In this document: one piece after another, positions 54,931 to 64,000 of the stretch | How positions within the stretch are numbered: the stretch's first letter is position 1 | Layout of the letters: the number at the start of each line of letters is the position of its first letter | DNA from: Chaetoceros tenuissimus | Lineage: Eukaryota; Bacillariophyta; Thalassiosirophyceae; Chaetocerotales; Chaetocerotaceae | Assembly (NCBI GenBank): GCA_021927905.1 | Contig: BLLK01000045.1 | Coordinates: 2,666,001-2,730,000, forward strand | DNA: 64,000 nucleotides | Direction of reading: 5' to 3' | Notes under the pieces: model-generated | The model's database searches: none | The model's input: only the letters and a program-made list of their open reading frames with translations | What the model was told of the DNA's origin: nothing | Program-made: the position numbers and the translations under genes

Positions 54931-57900
54931 ATGACTTTCTCGTCCATTGTTTCATCATTATTTAGAATGCGGATTAGAAAGTATGTGTTTGCTGTGATAA
55001 GATTACCACAATTGTAATAGGTTTTATCAATTCACGCTAAACTATAATTAGCAATCAACAAGAAACTTAATCGGTTTTGGTTTTCACAGAGGCTATAGTT
55101 CTAGAACTAAACGAACAAAGACAGTGTGCGTATTTTTTGAGATGATGAATGATACGAGTATGTATGGAATTGAGTTCGAAATCTTGCAAACAACAGATGA
55201 TCAAATACAGAATAGCACAGAACCACTTGGTGATGATGACCGACATGATCTAAATATGACTGATAAAGAGATTACGGACTATGAACTTAGAATGCCCTCG
55301 GCAACACCGACATACTCTGAGAAACCAACCACGAATTTGCTAAGTGCTTCTCCAACGATGTCTTTCCAAAGCACATCGGGACAACCTTCAAATGGAAAGA
55401 CTCTGACTCCTTCCCCATCTCCATCATTACGTGAAACAACTTATTCCTCGGCAAAGCCAACAAAACAAAACTCATTCTCACCTTCGGTTATTAGTACTCT
55501 ATCTCCTTCATTTTTGCCGTCTTTATCTCGTCCGAGTCAATGTCAAAAGAATGATGGAAGTTATGGATTTGTAGAAAGTAGTGATTTTTTCACAGTGTCA
55601 TTTCTCTATGGCATCGAAAGTGATATACTTAAAGATGGAAAAATATCAGAACAAATTGCAAATGTTGAGCAGAGATTACTAGAAATAATAGCGAGGGACA
55701 TATTCTCATTTTGTGAGTTTAAAAGAAGACTGAATATTTTCGGACCATCAAAAGAAACGTTTCATGTGATGAGTGAGTTTACAATAGACGAATCAATAAT
55801 TGATCAAATTGAAGACTATGAGTATAGTTTTGAGTCAGTACAACCAAGGACAAGAAATGGTACAGTAATTTTTGGGATTGAATCTTTACCATTAGATATT
55901 ACGAACGGAGGTGAGTCTGAAATCTGATATAACTTCACGCGTCCAATTTTAACACCGATCTCATAGAATCATTGTCCAAGAAAAATGCATTGGTGAGAAT
56001 CGGGGCAGACCAGGTATAATTTCTGACTGTAATGTCATTCGAGGCAGAATGAATATTCATGTTGCTACTTTAGTTGCAGTTGATGAGACGAACGAATTGA
56101 TCAAGACAAAAATAAAAAGATCTATGGATGATGGTGTTTTGGATAACGCTCACGAAGATATACTTAGAGTGATGTATTTGGACACCAGTGCAACGACACC
56201 AACACGCACAACAGACGATGATGTATATGAAGTGTCTCCCATTGAGCCTCTTATCAGTACTGGCTACTACTGGATGTTTGGACTGGTTGCATTTCTTCTT
56301 TTATACCTCATAGGAACTACTGTCCGATATATATACTCAAAAAGATTTGACTCCGATGGCTTTGTTAAGGAGGACGATTTGAGTGATGACGAAGATAGTG
56401 ACATTAGCTATGAAGAATCAATAGAGGACATGAGTCTTGTATCTTATGGATCAGAGGGAAGTAATTCTAAGAAGAGAAGGTTGGCTAATGGGAAAATAAA
56501 TTTTCTTACAGACGATACGCGTATGATGACATATGGAAGAAGGATAGCAATATATTTGTCTAAAAGGTATGCATGGTACTATCCTGGTATCAGAGAGGAA
56601 AGAAAAATCAATCGGCTCAAGGCAAAAAAGAAAAAGTCTAAACGCGAATGGAAAAAAATACATGAATATGAAGCGACTAAACCTTCAATAGAAAAGGCAT
56701 GGGTAAGTTTTAGTGCATACATCTTAGTTGAAATCATTATGAAAATCGTATGCTTATAAGAGAGTTGTACTCGAAGGCTTACTTTGAACACAATACTTTA
56801 CCTCGAAGAAAGTGGACAAGATCGAATAGGCAGGTTGATAATAAAAAGAAGCAATACTGCTCATGGAATAGAATCTTGGATAGATCTAGTCCTGGAGAGG
56901 ATAGGTATGAGACCAAACTTTACCATCCTTTAACTACACCACTAAGTCAAATGGGGGATTTTGGCATATCGTTTGGAATGTATTTTTCATCACTTTTATA
57001 TACAGCTATACTAATGTTTCTAGCTGGGCTAATGAATATTCCAAACATGATATACTTTGCATCAAATGAGTATTCGGATAGTCAAGAGGGTGTGTCATGG
57101 TATTTAAAAGGTTCGGCAGTATGCACTCAATATGAGTTTGTACCGTGTCCAAGTTGTAACGAAGAACACTTCAAAAACTCAGACTATAGGTTTACCACTG
57201 CATTCAATGAAATGGATGAACCTTTAAACTTTGCCATCAAAAGTAATTGTGATGGAGCAAAGTTTCGTGTAGGTAAGTAGAGAGTGTGTCAATTTCTATT
57301 TCATGTATTTTGGATTGAATTGAATTTCACTTTTGAAAGGTATGGTGAACTTCGGTACAACACTGCTTTTCGTTGTTGGATTCTTTGCCATGAGATTCTA
57401 TTTATCAGCCATGGAGGTCAAGTTTGATGAAGACGAGCAAACTGCACAAGATTATTCGATCGTAATACGGAATCCGCCTGAAGATGCAACTTCCGTAGCA
57501 GAATGGTCACATTTTTTTCGCGAAAACTTCAGTAGTGTACATGTCGTGTTAACTACAGTCGTGATAGATAACGATGAATTGATTCAAGCCCTCATATGGC
57601 GCAGATCGCTTCTGAAGCAAATTGAAAATATCATACCAAAAGAAAAGGACCTGAGTATCAACAACCTTAGGAAAATAGCTGAAAAAATTGAGAAAGAACG
57701 CAACATCTTTCAAAAAGCAGCTTCTATTTGTTTCGGTGGAATCCCTAGTAAAGTTCGAAAGCTAGAAAAAGCCAACAACGAAATCGTAGAGCTCTGTAAA
57801 TATGAATATCCAGTGAGCGCCGTTTTCGTTACATTTGATACCGAGAGGGCCCAAAGACTGGTATTAAGAGAGATGAATGTACCTTTTATTGATGCATTAA

Positions 57901-59595
57901 GGCAAAACAAACAAGCAGTGAAGGATCACAATTATCTTTTTCGAGGCGAAAAGGTACTTTATGTAGAAGAACCACCTGAACCATCAACGATCAATTGGAG
58001 GGATCTACAAATGACATGGTGGGAGTACTCCGTCAAATACGTCACTACTACTCTTGCCTTAGGCTTATTAGCAGCATCGTTCTTTGCCATACGTGCGCTG
58101 CACAATATCAACACAACATTTTCGGCATTTGGTATCGCGCTTACAAATATGATATTTCCTTCCTTTGCAAGGGTTCTCTCTAGGTTCGAGAAGCATTCCT
58201 CTGAAGAAAAAAGAGAGGTTTGGCTATATACGAAAATCATGATTTTTCGCTGTATCAATACAGTAGTCATAACTTTGACTTTGACTCCATACATGTCTAC
58301 CACCTTAGGCGGAGGAAATGAAACGCTTTTAGGTGGAGTTTTTAGTATATTCTATGCAGACATTTTCACCGTTAACATAGTTCAGCTTCTCGATATCACT
58401 GATAATTTCAAAAGACATATACTTGCCCCGAGGCAAAAGACTCAAGGTGAGTTCCTGAGTTATATATTTTGACAAAAACACTTCTTTTAGAGATCAGATT
58501 CTAATCATTTTCATGTAGAGAGCATGAATTTACAAATGAAAGGTTTTGAGGTCTTTGTTGCTGAAAGGTACACTGCCTTTACAAAGCTAGTACTGCTCAG
58601 CATTTGGTACTGTCCAATCTATCCAGCAGTCTTCTTTTTCTGTGCGTTTGCTCTTTTCATATTATACTTTGTAGACAAGTTCAGGTAAGAATGAGTTGCA
58701 GAACATCATTAGATTCCATACAAATTGTGACAAGTTCCTAATTTCATGGTTCAACTGTGATAGCCTCATGCGAACATGGAGACCTGCTCCTAAACTTGGT
58801 CGGTCTCTGTCTGGAGTTACGAGAGATATAACTTTTCCAATTATGATCGTTCTAATGGCCTACAATGCCGTATATTTTTGGTCTGGATTCAGATTCGATC
58901 AAATTTGTGAGCATAATGGTTCTGCAACACCAGGAGATTATGAATTACCTCATGTAGCTATGCTTAATCTTGCAGCCTCGACTATAACTGTATTTGAAGA
59001 TACTCAAGTGTATAATTTCTGTCGCTCCACTGAAAATGTTATGACAGGCGATCAAGAACGTGTAAGTAACAAAAACCTGTTTTTTATTCTTGCTATGTAA
59101 ATCCATCGATGTTCTGTATATCTTACTCTTTGCGTTCAGTTGACATTCATTTACACGAGATTTTCGTGGACTCTCACTGTTCTCGTTGGCCTCATTGTGC
59201 TTTACATCGGCCTGTATAACTTGCGGCATATCTATTTTGCAACTTATTCCGCTTGTGGAAAAGCACAAAATACAACCTATAGTGAAGTAGCCACAGAAGC
59301 TGGAGCTTACATACCACAGGAAAAAAGCTATAATTTTTCATATCCATTCATCACAAGCGCTTTACCAAATCAGCTTGATTTCACATCCCTTTTTGAATGG
59401 AAAGATCCTAGAAAGCCCTATGAATACTATGATCTGACAAGAGATGCCATCGATCTTGTCGAGGAGACTGGCGAAACGTTGGACGATGATGTTTTTAGTC
59501 AAGTTGATTATTCACCATCTCATTGGGCAGTGACGAGAGGTATAGACAATATCTCCAAGAGAAATTTCACTAGAGCTAACTCTAAAAAAGTATAG
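54931..59595 (+). CDS. OSCA/CSC1 (TMEM63)-like channel with large N-terminal extracellular-type region
   Basis: Proposed exons: 54931-54980, 55090-55910, 55981-56702, 56765-57272, 57340-58446, 58519-58684, 58764-59061 and 59140-59595; phases agree and give 1375 residues. The core matches OSCA/CSC1/TMEM63: a first helix (YYWMFGLVAFLLLYLIG), a cytosolic domain with AVFVTFDTERAQR and VEEPPEPSTINWRDL, then helices including ERYTAFTKLVLLS and FVDKF-SLMRTWRPAP, as in the RSN1/DUF221 pore region. These proteins are stress-gated (osmo- or mechanosensitive) cation channels. The first 400 residues are unusual: a Ser/Thr/Pro-rich mucin-like stretch and a Cys-containing domain (CQKNDGSYGF...) without a recognised family. 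The first exon and the acceptor at 55980 are the least certain. Confidence 0.82.
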
Positions 59596-59757
59596 ATATT
59601 ATTTTGGAATACTTCTTTTTGACAAGTACTTCATCCACACATAATACTTTTGAATAAACATAAAATTATGATTCAACAGCATCAAGTGAAAAAAGACTAT
59701 TGGTGCCGTCAAGCGAACGTAATAAAATATACACATAGTCAAGAGTCGTGTTCAATG

Positions 59758-59780
59758 TTAGGGTTAGGGTTAGGGTTAGG
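59758..59780 (+). repeat. Interstitial telomere-like repeat
   Basis: Three full TTAGGG units plus TTAGG, in perfect tandem. TTAGGG is the telomere repeat known for diatoms and many other eukaryotes. It lies about 160 bp downstream of the OSCA-like gene, within the gene-poor stretch. Confidence 0.95.
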
Positions 59781-59963
59781 TATGCATTGTGAAGAATCGT
59801 TTAGATGAAATAGGAATCCAAGATTCAGAAATATAATGTTTGTGCCTCAACTCTTATGCTTTGGATCAAATAATAAGTGATTGAAGCTTGTTTATGTAAG
59901 AGTGAAAAGCGCTTTCCTTATTACTTCAAAGGTGAATGTTTGAAGTAATCAGATCGATACTCT

Positions 59964-60270
59964 TCATGGAAGTTTTAACATAATCCCTTTTCCACCACAT
60001 TGAGTCCACTGCTTTTCATTATCACTAGCAACCACTTTAGAGGAAGTTGTTCCTCCCAGACCAGGAGTAAATGCTACCAAGCAATTCGCAATTCCTGTTA
60101 AGGATGCAACTTCTCCTCTGTACTGAGTTCTTGTCTCTATTTGAACCCGGTACAACTCCTCCTCCTTTAATCCACTGCGAGCCATCTGCGCTAGAGATTA
60201 CCCAGGCACCTGTACAGATACCATATATCTCAAAGTACGAACCCAGCCACTGCTGTACCTTCCTTTATAT
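59964..60270 (-). pseudogene. Possible decayed coding fragment, family unknown
   Basis: On the minus strand one frame reads WLGSYFEIYGICTGAWVIS and then ADGSQWIKGGG (about 60259-60166). The adjoining frame reads LKEEELYRVQIETRTQYRGE and then LGGTTSSKVVASDNEKQW to a stop at 59964. Both have protein-like composition and abut as if separated by a frameshift near 60165. No start, splice context or family is clear. It may be a remnant or chance. Confidence 0.3.
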
Positions 60271-62402
60271 CCCCCAAAAAGGTTTTGTTCTAAATATGGA
60301 TTCCTAAACAAATATGGAATCGCACACATATCCTCAAATGTGTTTTACAGGGATAGACACGCATTTGGTGTCATTCCATATGTAGGTAGAGGCAAGTCTC
60401 TTCTCGTGGTACTTTTGGGTACTAAACGCTTGATCGTTTGGATCTGAATTCCAGCAGAGATATTGTAAAACAATATAAGTTCTAGCTGTAGGACGAAGTC
60501 ATTTTAGGCGCACATGATTTTACTAATCTTGTTTTGTTTATTACATAAGGTAAAGGTAAACTACAAGAAACATTCCTTTGAGAAACAGCCATTGTACGTA
60601 GATGAATTTCAAGACTTGCGACTTCTCGACGAAAGCATAATCAAAGCACACAGTTGTCGATTGACTGCCTTCTTTGCCTGGTACTTTATTTTTCACGTCT
60701 TTTGAACAACATTTGGCGAAAATATTCAAAGATATCACATCACACAAACAAGCGTGGCTTCTCCTTATTCGACCTAGCCAAAAAAACGAGGATATAGGAA
60801 GAATGATTGATGCTTGAACATGCAATAATCTTCCAAGAGAGTAGACTAGTCTCAGCCTAATAGGAATGACAAACTTTTGCAACTAAAACAATAAATTGTT
60901 GGATGGATCATCATCTGCTTCGCAGGTGACTCAGTTTTACAGATACGAACGTTACTTTTTGATTGGACCCTTCATCAATTAGTTTGATGAAACATCGTCG
61001 AGTGTGTAAATGGATACCTTTTGGCTGAGTTGGTGGGTGCAATATGAATGACAAACTAATCGTTGGAATATATATGCAGGCAAAGAGCAGGATCTGTGGT
61101 ATTAGTGGGTTTATGAAAATTAAATAATGTTTGGCTCAAAATGAGATATATTGAAGAAGAATAAGACCAAGGTTTTCAAGCCACTACTGTCAATGTCAAT
61201 GGGCGATAAAGCTTACGTAAGGACAAAATGAGAAATTTCGGTGCTATTTATACCTTAACTCGTTTCTGCTCTTTTTCTTGTCTTGGACGCCATGATTATG
61301 AAAAATACCAGCCTATCTTTGACCTATGATACACTCTTTCATGAAAAAGTCTTCCCAACTTATTTTAGATGATGACTGAGAATCTAATCCGTGTAATTCT
61401 CTAATCATGTGAAGGTTTGTATTAAATAAACCCTTTCATTTTCATGCAAACAAACTATTGTAGACTTGCGAAATAGTCTTCCTCCCGCATCCAAGTGTAT
61501 AAATATTTGTGTTATGATAAAAGACCTAGTTCAACGAAGGAGATTCAAAGTTGGCTAATTGTACCACAACGAGATGAAGAATCAGATATTTCAATCCATG
61601 ACAAGCACCATGCTCTCAGCTAAATGATCAATCATGGAGCACGAGCAAAGCATATTTTCCCTTGCCTGAACATGCCACCACCTAGCAAAACCTTAGAACA
61701 TTCCGAAATAAATAAATTGCCTCTTTAACTACTCTTCTCGTAACAAGATCATGTCAATTTTAGCCATTACTCAGTCCTGTCTCGGTCTGGAAAAGTTCAA
61801 GGACAGACTACAACATCTTTCTTTGCTTTCATTATTTTCGTTATCCTCAGCACAACCTACTATCTACAGTCAGACTTGTTATGAAATTTGTAGGAAGTCA
61901 AAGATTAGAACTTATCTGTACGTTTTATAAAGCTAACAATATGAATACTCAAGAACTCACGAACATCAGAAATGAACCATCTAATGAGTAGATACCAAGT
62001 TTTGGCAATTGAAATTCGTCAATATTATCCAGACTTGAAAATATTTTGATCGCACAGTTGAGTTGATTGATACCCAGCGCGTAGGTCAATTCATTTTTGT
62101 GGCATTTTTGTTAGATTTGGAAGAAGCATTGGATATTCTCAACCAACTTCTTGTAGAGTGTCGGACCGACTCGGACTCGACTCGACTGACTAACAACTCT
62201 CGCTAGCCACAAAAGAGAACTCGCGCTAGCTAAACCAAGCCTATTTTTGGTTCAAATTCAAATGCTCTTTGATAAGTTTGGTGTTGTTATGGTATGTTGT
62301 TGCTATTACAATGCAGATTACACATTACATACCTTACCTTAATACAACTACTGCATTACATACCAGCGAGAATAGCGTTATTATAGTGTTACCGTGTTCA
62401 AA

Positions 62403-64000
62403 ATGCCAACGGGGATTCCAAACGTCCCGCAAATGTTGGCGACTATGCAAACAAAGACGCAACTTGCATTTGAGTATTTGGAAATTCCATCATACGAACT
62501 CTCCAAAGAACTCTTTCTCATTGCTTACAATGATGTTATGAGAGCCTTGAGATCAACATACACATTTGCAATGACAACTTCAAGACCGTTTATCATAATC
62601 ATTACATTAGTGTCGAAATATGTCCTCGCAGCTTTGAAAGTAATAGCACAGTGTACCATGAGCAATCTCATCATTGGACTAAAGGAGGCTTACCAGCAAT
62701 TCATATTTGCAAGTAAATGGTTCATAGAATATCAGAAATCATTGCCTCCTACGGCTATTTACTTGGAAATTGCAGCCATAGGTTTCCTCATTGGTGCGTA
62801 TGCTCTCCGAAGGTACATCAGAAAGAAGAAATATGTTGAACGGGTGCAAACATATTTTAAACGGAAAAAAGACAAAGTTTTGATGAAATACAATCTTTTC
62901 GTTGATAGGGTTGCCCAGACATCAATGTTTGTGGCACTACTATTGCCTCATGTTTTATATATTCTATTTGTCTCATTGATGAAGCTTTCGCTTCCGAAAG
63001 TTCTATCATACTTTGCACATAAGATTCCGATACCATTTGCAGATGTAATTTCCTTTTATTATCCAATGCTGAGGACAATATTAGTGCTTCATGAATGGCA
63101 AAGCTTTGGGTTTCAAAGTGCACAGGATAAATCGTCCGGAGCTGAAACTTCTCAATCTGAAAATACTTCGGGGGGTATGCTATCTCTCTTTCGAAGGACA
63201 AGAAAAGTTAGTGAATACGAGAAAACAATTGAAAAACACTCTTCGAAAGAAATAGATAAAACGAACACTTCAATTACAAGGACAAGACTATCTGATAAGC
63301 AAAAATTATTGGTGGAGACAGCATCGGAACTGTTACTTTACTGGATTGTGTATGCGATCATTTGCACAGTGACAAAAACGATGTTAATGCTACCTATACT
63401 CAGTAGAATCTTTTCAAATTACAACACTAAAACCCCAAAAGTATCATCGCTTCCATGGAAACAGAAGAAGCTTTCATTTTTTGGCCGTATCAAGCCAACA
63501 TATGAGTTTCTTCAGGAAATTAAACTCATCTTTTTCATTTGGCTGTGCTTCTTACCAACATCTCTGACTAGCATTCGTGGCAGTGATGCAAAGGACAACA
63601 CTTCAGATAAGGCAAATAATTCCGTCAAGGATAAGATATTGTCATTTGAAAAGAAATCAGCTTCTTCACGCAAAAAGATCAAAGTTCCTTCCAATAGACC
63701 AATGGATATTATTTACGGAAGTTTGGCTCCAACCATAACACAGCTAATATCCTCTTCATCCCATTTGTTTAGCGATACGACAGATGAAAAGGAGAGGCGT
63801 CATGGCATTGCAAAATCATACATAGCAAGTGCAATAGCTTGGTGCAGCAAAGTTTTAGATATGATGGTTTGGACCAAGATGATATCTGAGAAAACGAAAA
63901 GTTGGATAATCTCTACTCTTGTAGACTGTACTGATCTCATGCCTGCATTGCTGACGATGTTCATGCCAAGTTACTTCACTAGTTATGGATGCATCTATGC
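62403..64000 (+). CDS. Multi-membrane-segment protein with TB2/DP1/HVA22 (REEP)-like signatures, partial
   Basis: An ATG at 62403 opens 532 codons without a stop, and the frame runs off the window end. Hydrophobic segments occur at about residues 60-85, 120-140 and 170-195, then later at about 320-345 and 375-395. In order it shows ISFYYPMLRTILVLH, LLLYWIVYAIICTVTK and PTYEFLQEIKLIFFIWLCFLP, matching the Y-P-x-x-x-S/T, W-x-x-Y-W-x-x-Y and P-x-y-x-x-K-L-x-f-x-x-W-l-x-x-P sequence of HVA22/REEP proteins that shape ER membranes. Two hydrophilic inserts of about 70 and 35 residues separate the parts, which is longer than usual. The start and the family are tentative. Confidence 0.6.
   Translation, partial: MPTGIPNVPQMLATMQTKTQLAFEYLEIPSYELSKELFLIAYNDVMRALRSTYTFAMTTSRPFIIIITLVSKYVLAALKVIAQCTMSNLIIGLKEAYQQFIFASKWFIEYQKSLPPTAIYLEIAAIGFLIGAYALRRYIRKKKYVERVQTYFKRKKDKVLMKYNLFVDRVAQTSMFVALLLPHVLYILFVSLMKLSLPKVLSYFAHKIPIPFADVISFYYPMLRTILVLHEWQSFGFQSAQDKSSGAETSQSENTSGGMLSLFRRTRKVSEYEKTIEKHSSKEIDKTNTSITRTRLSDKQKLLVETASELLLYWIVYAIICTVTKTMLMLPILSRIFSNYNTKTPKVSSLPWKQKKLSFFGRIKPTYEFLQEIKLIFFIWLCFLPTSLTSIRGSDAKDNTSDKANNSVKDKILSFEKKSASSRKKIKVPSNRPMDIIYGSLAPTITQLISSSSHLFSDTTDEKERRHGIAKSYIASAIAWCSKVLDMMVWTKMISEKTKSWIISTLVDCTDLMPALLTMFMPSYFTSYGCIY

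Larger units (their letters stand above)
59596..62402. other. 2.8-kb gene-poor region
   Basis: It holds a TTAGGG array (59758-59780) and a possible decayed coding stretch on the minus strand (59964-60270). The rest (60300-62400) has only short ORFs and AT-rich sequence in which I see nothing recognisable. Confidence 0.55.

Noticed and set aside
56049-56759. Separate gene starting at ATG 56049
   Set aside because: The frame continues upstream without a stop to a consistent acceptor at 55980 and downstream through phase-matched introns, so it is read as an internal exon; a separate start is kept only as the refuting alternative.
60514-60882. Short ORFs on both strands at 60.5-60.9 kb
   Set aside because: 63 and 113 codons with no motif, no splice context and no neighbour support.

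Overview
The window is nuclear DNA of a eukaryotic microalga, most likely a diatom or close stramenopile relative. The case rests on AT-rich sequence, compact genes with short (about 70-170 bp) GT-AG introns, two heat-shock-factor (HSF) type regulators in 64 kb, a copia element of the diatom/stramenopile type, and TTAGGG telomere-type repeats. The species cannot be named from the sequence alone. Exon joins below were set by hand from splice signals, reading-frame phase and family conservation.

Layout. 1-6.7 kb: a complete Ty1/copia retrotransposon with two identical 152-bp LTRs. 7.1-12.5 kb: an HSF gene (-), an FHA-domain protein (+) and a PhyH-type dioxygenase (-). 12.8-19.4 kb: a very large acidic repeat protein carrying about 11 FGDF motifs (the consensus bound by clathrin-adaptor ear domains) and a tandem 156-bp repeat array, with apparent frameshifts inside the repeats. 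19.5-25.5 kb: a PC-esterase/TBL-like type II membrane protein (-), a MYND-finger protein (+), a fused PurK-PurE AIR carboxylase (-) and a small unknown three-exon gene (+). 26.4-31.1 kb: a probable complex I subunit (-), tRNA-Ile(AAT) (-), a GT8-like glycosyltransferase (+) and a NAK/GAK-type kinase (-), the last two ending 3 bp apart. 31.5-41.2 kb: FIP1 (+), a SANT-like nuclear protein (-), a PRP40-like WW/FF splicing factor (+) and an SNF2/SMARCAL1-like ATPase (-). 41.6-50.7 kb: an unknown protein (+), an SLC25A32-type carrier (-), a CDP-alcohol phosphatidyltransferase fused to a degenerate cytidylyltransferase domain (+), an amino-acid transporter (-), a second HSF (+) and a SAP-domain protein (-). 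50.8-59.6 kb: a 290-bp tandem duplication at the 3' end of an H-NOX soluble guanylate cyclase (-), head-to-head with an OSCA/CSC1-like channel gene carrying a large novel N-terminal region (+). 59.6-62.4 kb: gene-poor, with a telomere-like repeat and a possible decayed coding stretch. 62.4-64 kb: an open multi-membrane-segment protein with TB2/DP1/HVA22-like signatures that runs off the window.

Themes. There is no prokaryote-style operon or defence system. The window mixes RNA-processing genes (FIP1, PRP40), stress regulation (two HSFs), trafficking (FGDF-repeat protein and NAK-type kinase) and signalling (NO/O2-type sensor cyclase facing a putative mechanosensitive channel across a 346-bp shared promoter). 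The most unusual items are the FGDF repeat protein, the CDP-alcohol transferase/cytidylyltransferase fusion, the copia pol with a chromo-like segment and no recognisable HHCC finger, and the cyclase/channel gene pair.
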